A DNA stretch of 28,915 nt from a virus. Below are positions 1-4,775 of the stretch, one piece after another. Location: the IMG/VR virus record IMGVR_UViG_3300042430_000414, positions 1 to 28,915 of that record, one strand, 5' to 3'. Numbering within the stretch: the first letter of the stretch is position 1; the number at the start of each line of letters is the position of its first letter. The notes beneath the pieces are model-generated. The model ran no database searches and was not told the DNA's origin. It was given only the letters and a program-made list of their open reading frames with translations. The position numbers and the translations under genes were made by a program.

Positions 1-230
1 TTATATTAACCTATATATGCTAATATTATGTTAACGTTTTTATTTATACTTTTTTAAATTGTTTAAAATCAAACAATTATAATTTTAAAGTAAACATAGT
101 AAACATTTATTTTTTATTTAAGGGGGGTACTATAAATTTTTACAACTCTATTTTCTAATACCCTATAAGGGAAACACTCATAATGTTTACTTTAAAAAAC
201 TAATATGATTGACTGCTTTAGCGGTCAATA
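1..230. other. Non-coding AT-rich region with inverted repeats
   Basis: No convincing gene is present on either strand. The region holds an 8-bp inverted repeat (57-64 with 71-78, 6-nt loop), a perfect 15-bp inverted repeat (83-97 with 183-197), two direct copies of GTAAACAT (90-97 and 99-106) whose inverted copy is ATGTTTAC at 183-190, a G6 run (122-127), a small palindrome CCCTATAAGGG (161-171), and a hairpin at 209-228 with 8-bp arms and one G-T wobble. The 3' end of the minus-strand operon terminates just to its right. It could hold regulator-binding sites or part of an origin; the sequence alone does not decide. Confidence 0.6.
83..197. repeat. 15-bp perfect inverted repeat, arms 85 nt apart
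   Basis: Left arm 83-97 (TTTTAAAGTAAACAT) is the exact reverse complement of 183-197. The core GTAAACAT occurs a second time immediately beside the left arm (99-106). Between the arms lie a G6 run and a CCCTATAAGGG palindrome. An operator pair for a DNA-looping regulator or replication-initiator sites are both possible. Confidence 0.75.
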
Positions 231-257
231 AAAAAAGCCACCGATTAAGGTGGCTTT
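231..257 (-). terminator. Intrinsic terminator after the SSB-like gene
   Basis: A 9-bp stem (234-242 with 249-257, AAAGCCACC/GGTGGCTTT) with a 6-nt loop is followed on the minus strand by a T run (GGCTTTTTTTATT). It lies 22 nt past the stop codon of the 280-987 gene and ends the leftmost minus-strand transcript. Confidence 0.85.
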
Positions 258-279
258 AATTAGTTGTGTTGTTTGGCGT

Positions 280-987
280 TTAGAAGTCTAATCCATCATC
301 ATCATCGGCATCCTGCATATCATTAAAGTCATTTGCAATATCTCCGTTCAATACAACCTCGATGTCGGCTTTGACTAAATATGTTTTAAGATATGCTTCA
401 AGTTGGTTGAATACTTCATCGGCTTGTGAGTTTTGCTCATCGTTAAGCGATCCATCAAATGTAAACTCTGGAACTGAAAATTTAACTGCTCCCTTTTTTC
501 CATCTTTAGCGGTCTTAACGCTTACCCATTCATCACTAAGGCGTGAACGTGTCTTTTGTGTAAAATCTCCCCACGCTTGAACTGCGGAACCTTTTAATTG
601 TATATTGGCAATGGTTCCATCTTCAAGCATAATATAAACTGACTTTGTGTAATGCCCTCCAGCAGCAACAATCTTGTCTTTAATATCTTTATAAATACCT
701 TTTGCAATTTCGTTACCTTTAAAAGGTTTAACGGTCATAATATCTTTGGAGATATATTTTACCTCATTTGAAAAGATATTACTTCCAGATGCATCATTCC
801 AACCTTTAATGGTGTGAAGTTCATCTAGTGTAAGGAATTTAAAAGGCAAAGGGATTGCAACGTTCTTTTGTGCTTCTTTGTCATAATAAGAAAAACATTT
901 GTCGTTTGATTTCCACTCGATAAATTTAGTGGCTGGATTTGTTTGTGGTTGTGCAAACGCTTGTCTGCGGTTTGAAGTTGTACTCAT
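280..987 (-). CDS. Probable single-stranded DNA-binding protein
   Basis: 235 residues. The clearest clue is the C-terminus: a run of aspartates ending in a hydrophobic tip (DADDDDGLDF), the hallmark of bacterial SSB and T7 gp2.5-type proteins, where the acidic tail recruits replication partners. The N-terminus is polar and probably disordered (residues 1-20, many N, Q, T); residues 21-215 look like a mixed alpha/beta domain without a motif I can name. Length fits gp2.5-like proteins better than canonical SSB (about 150-180). It has its own promoter-like sequence upstream, starts at ATG in a TATTATT-ATG context, and is followed directly by a terminator, so it may be strongly expressed as a single-gene transcript. 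The function is inferred from the tail and from nearby DNA-metabolism genes. Confidence 0.55.
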   Translation of the reverse strand: MSTTSNRRQAFAQPQTNPATKFIEWKSNDKCFSYYDKEAQKNVAIPLPFKFLTLDELHTIKGWNDASGSNIFSNEVKYISKDIMTVKPFKGNEIAKGIYKDIKDKIVAAGGHYTKSVYIMLEDGTIANIQLKGSAVQAWGDFTQKTRSRLSDEWVSVKTAKDGKKGAVKFSVPEFTFDGSLNDEQNSQADEVFNQLEAYLKTYLVKADIEVVLNGDIANDFNDMQDADDDDGLDF

Positions 988-1018
988 AATAATATATTTG
1001 TTTATGGATCGGAGTTAA

Positions 1019-1037
1019 GATGCCCGAACCTTGCATC
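1019..1037 (-). other. Small hairpin in the SSB-like gene leader
   Basis: GATGC (1019-1023) pairs with GCATC (1033-1037) around a 9-nt loop in the predicted 5' UTR of the SSB-like gene. ATCGG followed closely by TTAA also occurs twice here as an imperfect direct repeat. The stem is short, so it may be chance; autoregulatory binding by the protein would be one use for such a site. Confidence 0.3.
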
Positions 1038-1053
1038 GGTTAATTATGAAATG

Positions 1054-1085
1054 TAAATATAGTAAATTAAAATGATATTGCCAAA
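1054..1085 (-). promoter_or_regulatory. Bacteroidota-type promoter for the SSB-like gene
   Basis: On the minus strand a TTTG (1085-1082) is separated by 20 nt from TATATTTA (1061-1054), a 7/8 match to the Bacteroidota -7 element TAnnTTTG. Transcription would start near 1047, giving a leader of about 60 nt before the ATG at 987. The -33 element overlaps the end of the upstream 147-residue gene. Confidence 0.55.
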
Positions 1086-1510
1086 CTGCTTTTGCGAGGC
1101 GTTGTTGATACTTTAGGCACTTGAACTCCAGCCGCATCGTATATTTCGTTTTGCGATTTCAAAGCTAGTTTAAGAAGTTCCTCACGTTCTTTTAATTCTC
1201 GGTTAATATCGCTCCAAACTTCGCAATCTTTGTAATTAATTGTTTCGCCACCGCTTCTGAACGTGCCTTTAAGTCCAAACGCTTCAAAGTTTTCTTGTGG
1301 GAGTACTTTTAAAAGTTCAGCGTTAATCACTTCCAATGCCTCGCCCATTCGTTTGGCTTGCGCTAATAGTTCAAATTTGTCAATCTCTCCAGCATCTAAA
1401 ACTTCTTTAATGAATGTTTGTGCCGAGAACTGGATCTCTTTTTTGTTTGGCAGGAAATTTTGTGTTTGAATTTCTTGCTCCCTCATTAACTGAAATAAAT
1501 CTTTACTCAT
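1067..1510 (-). CDS. Conserved-looking phage protein of unknown function
   Basis: 147 residues, not assigned to a family. The protein is rich in charged helices: residues 35-68 and 95-125 look like amphipathic helices with possible coiled-coil character (ELLAQAKRMGEALEVINAEL; NRELKEREELLKLALKSQ). The C-terminus (KVSTTPRKSSLAISF) is basic and then hydrophobic. It sits between a DNA methyltransferase and an SSB-like gene, so a role in DNA replication or recombination is plausible from context only. Its most notable trait is upstream: a near-consensus promoter at 1612-1642 and a leader of roughly 95 nt holding two hairpins with complementary loops. ATG lies in an AACATT-ATG context shared with several other genes here. 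Confidence 0.7.
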   Translation of the reverse strand: MSKDLFQLMREQEIQTQNFLPNKKEIQFSAQTFIKEVLDAGEIDKFELLAQAKRMGEALEVINAELLKVLPQENFEAFGLKGTFRSGGETINYKDCEVWSDINRELKEREELLKLALKSQNEIYDAAGVQVPKVSTTPRKSSLAISF

Positions 1511-1527
1511 AATGTTTAAATTAAAAA

Positions 1528-1571
1528 ATCCTAACTTAAATCCTACTGGTCAGAGTAGGCAAAATTAGGAT
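1528..1571 (-). terminator. Structured hairpin with T run; terminator or attenuator candidate
   Basis: On the minus strand ATCCTAA (1571-1565) pairs with TTAGGAT (1534-1528). Inside, CCTACT (1559-1554) pairs with AGTAGG (1547-1542) around the loop CTGACC. The downstream arm is followed by T residues and A/T-rich sequence, so the element could end transcripts leaving the methyltransferase gene or attenuate transcription from the promoter at 1612-1642. The two helices are separated by an asymmetric internal loop, which weakens the terminator reading. Confidence 0.45.
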
Positions 1572-1606
1572 CGATTATAGTTTTGTTTCAATCTCTGACC
1601 AGATTG
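1542..1606 (-). promoter_or_regulatory. Paired hairpins with perfectly complementary loops (candidate kissing-loop leader)
   Basis: Hairpin A (1589-1606): 6-bp stem CAATCT/AGATTG, 6-nt loop. Hairpin B (1542-1559): 6-bp stem CCTACT/AGTAGG, 6-nt loop. On the minus-strand RNA the loops are GGUCAG and CUGACC, exact complements. Each loop is closed by the same CU...AG bases, so a 10-nt inverted repeat (CTGGTCAGAG with CTCTGACCAG) is shared. Hairpin A begins at or near the predicted start of transcription from the promoter at 1612-1642, so the pair would form the 5' end of the mRNA for the 147-residue gene. The pairing is directly visible; a regulatory role is inference. Confidence 0.6.
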
Positions 1607-1611
1607 TTTTG

Positions 1612-1642
1612 CAAATATAAAAAAAAGTTTTTAATCTGCAAA
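1612..1642 (-). promoter_or_regulatory. Near-consensus Bacteroidota promoter
   Basis: On the minus strand TTTG (1642-1639), a 19-nt spacer, then TATATTTG (1619-1612): a full match to the Bacteroidota -33/-7 pattern TTTG-N19-TAnnTTTG. It is the best promoter match I found in the window. The -33 element lies inside the last codons of the methyltransferase gene. The start of transcription should fall near 1605-1608, just at hairpin A. Confidence 0.75.
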
Positions 1643-2476
1643 TAAAGTTTCTTGTTGTTTTGAAATTAAAGTTTTAGCAAATCCAAATTCTTCAATTTCA
1701 GAAAGTTTTTGATATTCTTGTTCAATCCAATTTTCAGCAGCTTTATGGAATTGTTTTTTAATTTCAAAACCATAACATTTACGCTTTAATTCTTGACCAG
1801 CGATTAATGTGCTGCCACTTCCCGAACAGGGATCAATAACAACATCGCCCTCATCAGTAAATATTTCAATCAGCTTTTTTAATAACTTTAAAGGTTTTTG
1901 CGTTGGGTGCAATTTTTCAATATCAGCATCATCACGTTCCCAATCTAAACAATTAAAAACCATTTTGCCTTTGTTATTAAATTTAGGTAATTTATCTCTA
2001 TAAAAAATTAAACCATATTCACAATTACCTACTACTTTCATATTAGCTTTTAATACCTGCGCACTAAAATTTTTCCTAAAAACTAAATTTATGTAATTGT
2101 TTAAACCATATCTTTTAGCTAATTCAATTAAATACATCTGTTGGTCAAATGCGCAAAATATTATCATACAAGGAGCATCGCTTTTTTGTCTTGCAACTCC
2201 CTCAACTTTTATACTTTTCTTTTCGGGTTTTAACATTGTGCTGCAAAAGTGCATAAATTCCGCTGGTCTAAAATCCTCATCAGTATCAAAAAAACTTTTT
2301 CCAGCCAATTCACTTTCTCCATTAGAATTATCACCGTCTTTATACCACGCTGGATTTGAAGCATAAGCGTTATTTCCTAAATTATAAGGAATATCTGCAA
2401 TAATTAACTGCGCTTTTGGAATAGCATATGTTTTAAAATTCTGAAAATGATTATTAAATATTTGTGCTTTTTTCAT
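1631..2476 (-). CDS. Orphan DNA methyltransferase (N6-adenine or N4-cytosine type)
   Basis: 281 residues. It transfers a methyl group from S-adenosylmethionine to an exocyclic base nitrogen. Motif IV is near the N-terminus as DIPY (28-31), an unusual form of D/N/S-P-P-Y/F. The SAM-binding motif I follows much later (DPCSGSGST, 215-223), and HPTQKP (190-195) lies between. The order IV then I is that of beta-class enzymes. The central region (about 100-185) would hold target recognition. No restriction endonuclease gene adjoins it, so protection against host restriction or a regulatory methylation role is more likely than a complete restriction-modification system. It is the last gene before the promoter at 1612-1642. 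Target sequence cannot be predicted. Confidence 0.9.
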   Translation of the reverse strand: MKKAQIFNNHFQNFKTYAIPKAQLIIADIPYNLGNNAYASNPAWYKDGDNSNGESELAGKSFFDTDEDFRPAEFMHFCSTMLKPEKKSIKVEGVARQKSDAPCMIIFCAFDQQMYLIELAKRYGLNNYINLVFRKNFSAQVLKANMKVVGNCEYGLIFYRDKLPKFNNKGKMVFNCLDWERDDADIEKLHPTQKPLKLLKKLIEIFTDEGDVVIDPCSGSGSTLIAGQELKRKCYGFEIKKQFHKAAENWIEQEYQKLSEIEEFGFAKTLISKQQETLFAD

Positions 2477-2499
2477 AATGTTTTTTTATTATATTTTTT

Positions 2500-2706
2500 C
2501 TATAAATAACTTTTTGCGGTATAATTTAACTTACTTTCTACTAAAATGCACTCGTCATTCTGCTCCCACTCGTCTAAAATTCTGTTAATCTTTTTAGATG
2601 ATATTGCCATTCGATTAATAAATGTTTGTCGCCCGAAGTACTCGAACCTAAACCATAACTCGATGATGGTTATTTTGAACCTGCTATAATCTTTTCTCCG
2701 ATCCAT
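2500..2706 (-). CDS. Small protein, possible winged-helix fold
   Basis: 68 residues from the ATG at 2706, which I prefer over the in-frame ATG three codons upstream because it forms a TAATG overlap with the stop of the preceding 44-residue gene. The middle (GRQTFINRMAISSKKINR) resembles a helix-turn-helix followed by a strand-like segment (ECILVES), suggesting a small nucleic acid-binding protein, but this is weak. It precedes the methyltransferase gene with a short gap. Confidence 0.6.
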   Translation of the reverse strand: MDRRKDYSRFKITIIELWFRFEYFGRQTFINRMAISSKKINRILDEWEQNDECILVESKLNYTAKSYL

Positions 2707-2840
2707 TATTTCCAATCTTCGTTAAATTCTTGTATAATCTCTTTTGGAAAAAACAAAATGAAAACTATAAATATTAGCATCATTAAAATATATCCAGCTA
2801 GTAAGCTGCAAAGTATAATATTATCTTCTATAAAATCCAT
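2706..2840 (-). CDS. 44-residue single-pass membrane microprotein
   Basis: Starts at ATG 2840 inside the 3' end of the upstream coiled-coil gene (20-nt overlap) and ends in TAATG overlap with the next gene. An acidic N-terminus (MDFIEDN) is followed by one long hydrophobic helix (about residues 8-31) and a charged tail (PKEIIQEFNEDWK). The two exact overlaps and the helix with flanking charges support translation. The function is unknown. Confidence 0.65.
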   Translation of the reverse strand: MDFIEDNIILCSLLAGYILMMLIFIVFILFFPKEIIQEFNEDWK

Positions 2841-3066
2841 TTGTCAAGTTGTTTAGTTGTTCAATAGGGTTCTGAAATGCCTCGTCAAATACTTTAGTCG
2901 CCTCATCAAGTTGAGGAAAGTTTAATACTTCCGCATCTTGCACCTCCCACTCGTTTATAAGTGCTTGCATTAACTCTTTAATTTGTCTAAGTTCGTTGTT
3001 TAAACGCTCGTTTTCTTGTCTTACTGCGCTTAATTGTTCTGCTTGAAATCTTATTAAATCTTCCAT
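2821..3066 (-). CDS. Small coiled-coil protein
   Basis: 81 residues. Residues 1-45 are a regular heptad-rich helix (EQLSAVRQENERLNNELRQI), predicted to form a coiled coil and probably an oligomer; the remainder is acidic and less regular, ending in a basic FYRR. The ATG overlaps the stop of the upstream gene (TAATG). No function can be assigned. It belongs to a run of short genes downstream of the promoter at 3643-3650. Confidence 0.75.
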   Translation of the reverse strand: MEDLIRFQAEQLSAVRQENERLNNELRQIKELMQALINEWEVQDAEVLNFPQLDEATKVFDEAFQNPIEQLNNLTNGFYRR

Positions 3067-3311
3067 TATTCTATGTCTTTTAAAAGGTTTGATATTATTG
3101 TTGCTAATCCGTTATTGTCGTACATTCCATCCGCTAGAAATTTAATCTCTTTAATGTAAACCTCTAAGGTAATTGCTTTTTTCATCCACTCCATTTTTTC
3201 ATTAAATAAAGTGTTTGCAAGTTGCTCGTATCCGTTTGGATCGATATTTTCAACTTGGTTCGCTGGGTGTAGTGAGTTTCCAACTCCTAACACATCGTGG
3301 TCGTAATTCAT
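3066..3311 (-). CDS. Hypothetical small phage protein
   Basis: 81 residues, no recognised family. The N-terminal third is polar (NYDHDVLGVGNSLHPANQVE) and the rest is predicted helical, with MEWMKKAITLEVYIKEIKFL as the core. It is separated by only a few bases from the upstream gene and shares a TAATG overlap with the downstream one. Coding is supported by this tight coupling and by protein-like composition. Confidence 0.75.
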   Translation of the reverse strand: MNYDHDVLGVGNSLHPANQVENIDPNGYEQLANTLFNEKMEWMKKAITLEVYIKEIKFLADGMYDNNGLATIISNLLKDIE

Positions 3312-3313
3312 AA

Positions 3314-3523
3314 TTATTTAAAGGTTTGATTATAATATTCTTTTCCTATTCTGTTTTGATCTTCACAAGCTACATCAAACGCATCTATTATCTGTTGCTT
3401 TTCTAGTTCTAAAAATTTATAATAATCGTTTATAAATTTTCTACCATCTACCGAATGTAAATTAAATAAATTCGGATGTTCTGTTTCTAATCGTGAGAAT
3501 AACTCCTGCATTGCTGTTTTCAT
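3314..3523 (-). CDS. Small conserved-type phage protein (helical)
   Basis: 69 residues. The sequence, with LETEHPNLFNL early and DYYKFLELEKQQIIDAFDVA later, resembles a widespread family of short phage proteins of unknown function in which an EKQQI helix is typical; I recall the pattern but cannot name the family. It starts at an ATG with the TAATT-ATG context and lies 2 nt after the stop of the 29-residue microprotein. It probably acts in early phage development, by analogy only. Confidence 0.75.
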   Translation of the reverse strand: MKTAMQELFSRLETEHPNLFNLHSVDGRKFINDYYKFLELEKQQIIDAFDVACEDQNRIGKEYYNQTFK

Positions 3524-3525
3524 AA

Positions 3526-3615
3526 TTAATATCTAAATATTATTTGCGTTAGAAACCATACTGCTGCGCCAAACGCAATTAAATACTGCCAATCGTTTTT
3601 TTGAAATCTGTTCAT
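3526..3615 (-). CDS. 29-residue membrane microprotein
   Basis: First gene after the promoter at 3643-3650. A polar, basic N-terminus (MNRFQKNDW) precedes one hydrophobic stretch (YLIAFGAAVWFLTQIIF) and a short RY tail. ATG is in a TTATT-ATG context. Promoter-proximal position, tight spacing and the membrane-helix profile support it. The function is unknown. Confidence 0.6.
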   Translation of the reverse strand: MNRFQKNDWQYLIAFGAAVWFLTQIIFRY

Positions 3616-3642
3616 AATAAATGTTTTTAAAGTTTGATGAGG

Positions 3643-3650
3643 CAAATATA
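3643..3650 (-). promoter_or_regulatory. Promoter -7 element for the leftward small-gene operon
   Basis: TATATTTG on the minus strand exactly fits TAnnTTTG and lies 28 nt before the ATG at 3615. A T-rich stretch lies about 19 nt further upstream, but no clear TTTG. It is divergent from the plus-strand promoter at 3698-3705. Confidence 0.55.
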
Positions 3651-3697
3651 GAATGTAATTCCGAATAAAAAAATTTTTTTATATAAAAGTTTTGTTG

Positions 3698-3705
3698 TAG
3701 GTTTG
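3698..3705 (+). promoter_or_regulatory. Promoter -7 element for the plus-strand mini-operon
   Basis: TAGGTTTG fits TAnnTTTG and is followed by CAAA and the ATG at 3710. Transcription would start at or within a few bases of the start codon, so the first mRNA may be leaderless. The -33 region is only T-rich. It is the only plus-strand promoter match I noted next to a gene. Confidence 0.45.
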
Positions 3706-3709
3706 CAAA

Positions 3710-3919
3710 ATGAAAATAACCCACATTAACACAATTCAAAATCCTAAGTTTATAATAGTGCGCCAATATGATAATTCTATTGTAACTTTGCCGAGTAATT
3801 TTCGAGTGATGGAGGAAAATGCGATTGGATGCTGGCGTGTGAGGATCATCGAAAAAATACCAAAGGAATATAAACAAACAAATAATATAGTATGGCAGGC
3901 AGACCAAAAAAAGGAATAG
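3710..3919 (+). CDS. Plus-strand small protein of unknown function
   Basis: 69 residues, first of three overlapping plus-strand genes. The sequence suggests a compact beta-rich domain (KFIIVRQYDNSIVTLPSNFRV) with a lysine-rich end. No family is recognised. A longer reading frame on the opposite strand is less credible: it cuts across the divergent promoters and lacks coupled neighbours, while this gene has a -7 element just upstream, a downstream gene overlapping its 3' end (3892) and a terminator in the right orientation. Being on the opposite strand to all other genes, it may be expressed at a different time. Confidence 0.6.
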   Translation: MKITHINTIQNPKFIIVRQYDNSIVTLPSNFRVMEENAIGCWRVRIIEKIPKEYKQTNNIVWQADQKKE

Positions 3920-4041
3920 AGAAAAGAGAACCGTATAACGGTAAATTAGAAAAGTACAAGATTGAAGTGATCGGAGGCACAAAAGAATGTAACCGATTGG
4001 CTTATGAATATTTAACCAAAAGATACAATGAAAGAAAATAA
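3892..4041 (+). CDS. 49-residue basic protein with AT-hook-like start
   Basis: The N-terminus MAGRPKKG contains the GRP core flanked by basic residues typical of AT-hook minor-groove binders; the rest is basic and helical (KYKIEVIGGTKECNRLAYEY). The gene overlaps the 3' end of the preceding gene by 28 nt and the start of the next by 14 nt. A DNA-binding or regulatory role is inferred from the AT-hook-like motif alone, which is short enough to arise by chance. Confidence 0.55.
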   Translation: MAGRPKKGIEKREPYNGKLEKYKIEVIGGTKECNRLAYEYLTKRYNERK

Positions 4042-4111
4042 CGAGGATGTAGTAATTTTAATAGTTATGCTTTTACTAGCGATAACTTATGGCTTTTTAG
4101 TTTGTTGGTAA
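4028..4111 (+). CDS. 27-residue membrane microprotein
   Basis: An acidic head (MKENNEDV) is followed by a single hydrophobic helix (VILIVMLLLAITYGFLVCW) reaching the C-terminus. The ATG lies within the last codons of the preceding gene, the usual coupling in this genome. It is the last plus-strand gene, about 50 nt before the terminator. A membrane-acting toxin, antiholin or exclusion peptide are all possible. Confidence 0.5.
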   Translation: MKENNEDVVILIVMLLLAITYGFLVCW

Positions 4112-4161
4112 TAAAAAAACTATTACATTTGCCTTTCATAATGTTTTGGTTTGATAATTAG

Positions 4162-4190
4162 AAAAGCCGCTATTAATCTAGCGGCTTTTT
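4162..4190. terminator. Bidirectional intrinsic terminator between convergent operons
   Basis: A GC-rich stem (4162-4172 with 4179-4189, core AAAAGCCGCT/AGCGGCTTTT) with a loop TTAATC. On the plus strand it is followed by TTTTTTATTT; on the minus strand by TTTTC. It ends the plus-strand mini-operon and the minus-strand lysis genes that converge here. Confidence 0.85.
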
Positions 4191-4292
4191 TATTTCATCC
4201 TCAATCGGAGGAATACCTTTCCATTTGTTGACTGGCTTCTCAACTCGAATCCAATCTTTACCCTTTTTTATCCATTCGTATTCTGGAATCAA
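4173..4292 (-). CDS. Possible 39-residue ORF with TTG start, downstream of spanin
   Basis: The frame begins with TTG overlapping the TGA of the spanin gene and ends inside the terminator stem. The peptide (after the start: IPEYEWIKKGKDWIRVEKP and so on) is charged with several tryptophans and looks like real protein. There is no ATG; an in-frame stop lies only a few codons upstream of the TTG. It could be a short gene translated by re-initiation, a remnant, or extension of the spanin by frameshift. Confidence is low because the start is weak. Confidence 0.35.
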   Translation of the reverse strand: MIPEYEWIKKGKDWIRVEKPVNKWKGIPPIEDEIKKPLD

Positions 4293-4774
4293 AACAGAAG
4301 TCTTTTATAATATCGGTAAGCTAGATAAATAGCCAATAAAATCAAGAGCCACAACCACCAAAGTTGAATTATAAAAGTACTCCAATTAAATTGTTCTTTA
4401 TAAACAATCTTTGTGCTTTCAACTTTATTGACTTCAATCTCGTTTGTGAGTGAATCAACGACGATTTTAGACACGCTTTTCTCGTTTACAACTATTGTAT
4501 TGTCTTTTCTTTTTTTCTTGCTTATACGCGCATTTTTGTACTTTGTTACTTTACCCTCATTATTTATTATTTCGATTGGTTTTGTACTATCAACTGCCTC
4601 GATAATTATTTCCTCACTAACTACGTCAAATTTAATCGAAGTGCTATCGGTGGAAGTGCTATCTGTTTTGGTAACTGCAATAGTTTTGGAAATACTATCG
4701 GTTTTTTTGTCGCTTTTATCTACTTTTTTTGCCCCGCAGGAAACAATAAGAAACGCAAGTATTAAATATTTCAT
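4289..4774 (-). CDS. Probable unimolecular spanin (lipoprotein with C-terminal membrane helix)
   Basis: 161 residues from the ATG at 4774, one base after the phosphoesterase stop; the frame is open upstream, but this start gives a clean lipoprotein signal: MKYLILAFLIVSC with lipobox I-V-S-C (Cys13). The mature part is a Ser/Thr/Lys/Asp-rich, probably extended periplasmic region (TKTDSTSTDSTSIKFD), and near the C-terminus a strong hydrophobic helix (WSTFIIQLWWLWLLILLAIY) is followed by basic residues (YRYYKRLLF), implying a cytoplasmic C-terminus. An outer-membrane lipid anchor plus inner-membrane helix in one chain is the defining plan of u-spanins such as T1 gp11, which fuse the two membranes at the end of lysis. 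The nearby lysozyme and holin-like genes fit. The assignment rests on topology, not sequence similarity. Confidence 0.65.
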   Translation of the reverse strand: MKYLILAFLIVSCGAKKVDKSDKKTDSISKTIAVTKTDSTSTDSTSIKFDVVSEEIIIEAVDSTKPIEIINNEGKVTKYKNARISKKKRKDNTIVVNEKSVSKIVVDSLTNEIEVNKVESTKIVYKEQFNWSTFIIQLWWLWLLILLAIYLAYRYYKRLLF

Positions 4775-4775
4775 A

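Noticed and set aside
3533-3982. 149-codon minus-strand frame opposite the plus-strand mini-operon
   Set aside because: It covers the divergent promoters, its product has low-complexity hydrophobic composition typical of a shadow frame, and the plus-strand genes fit context better.
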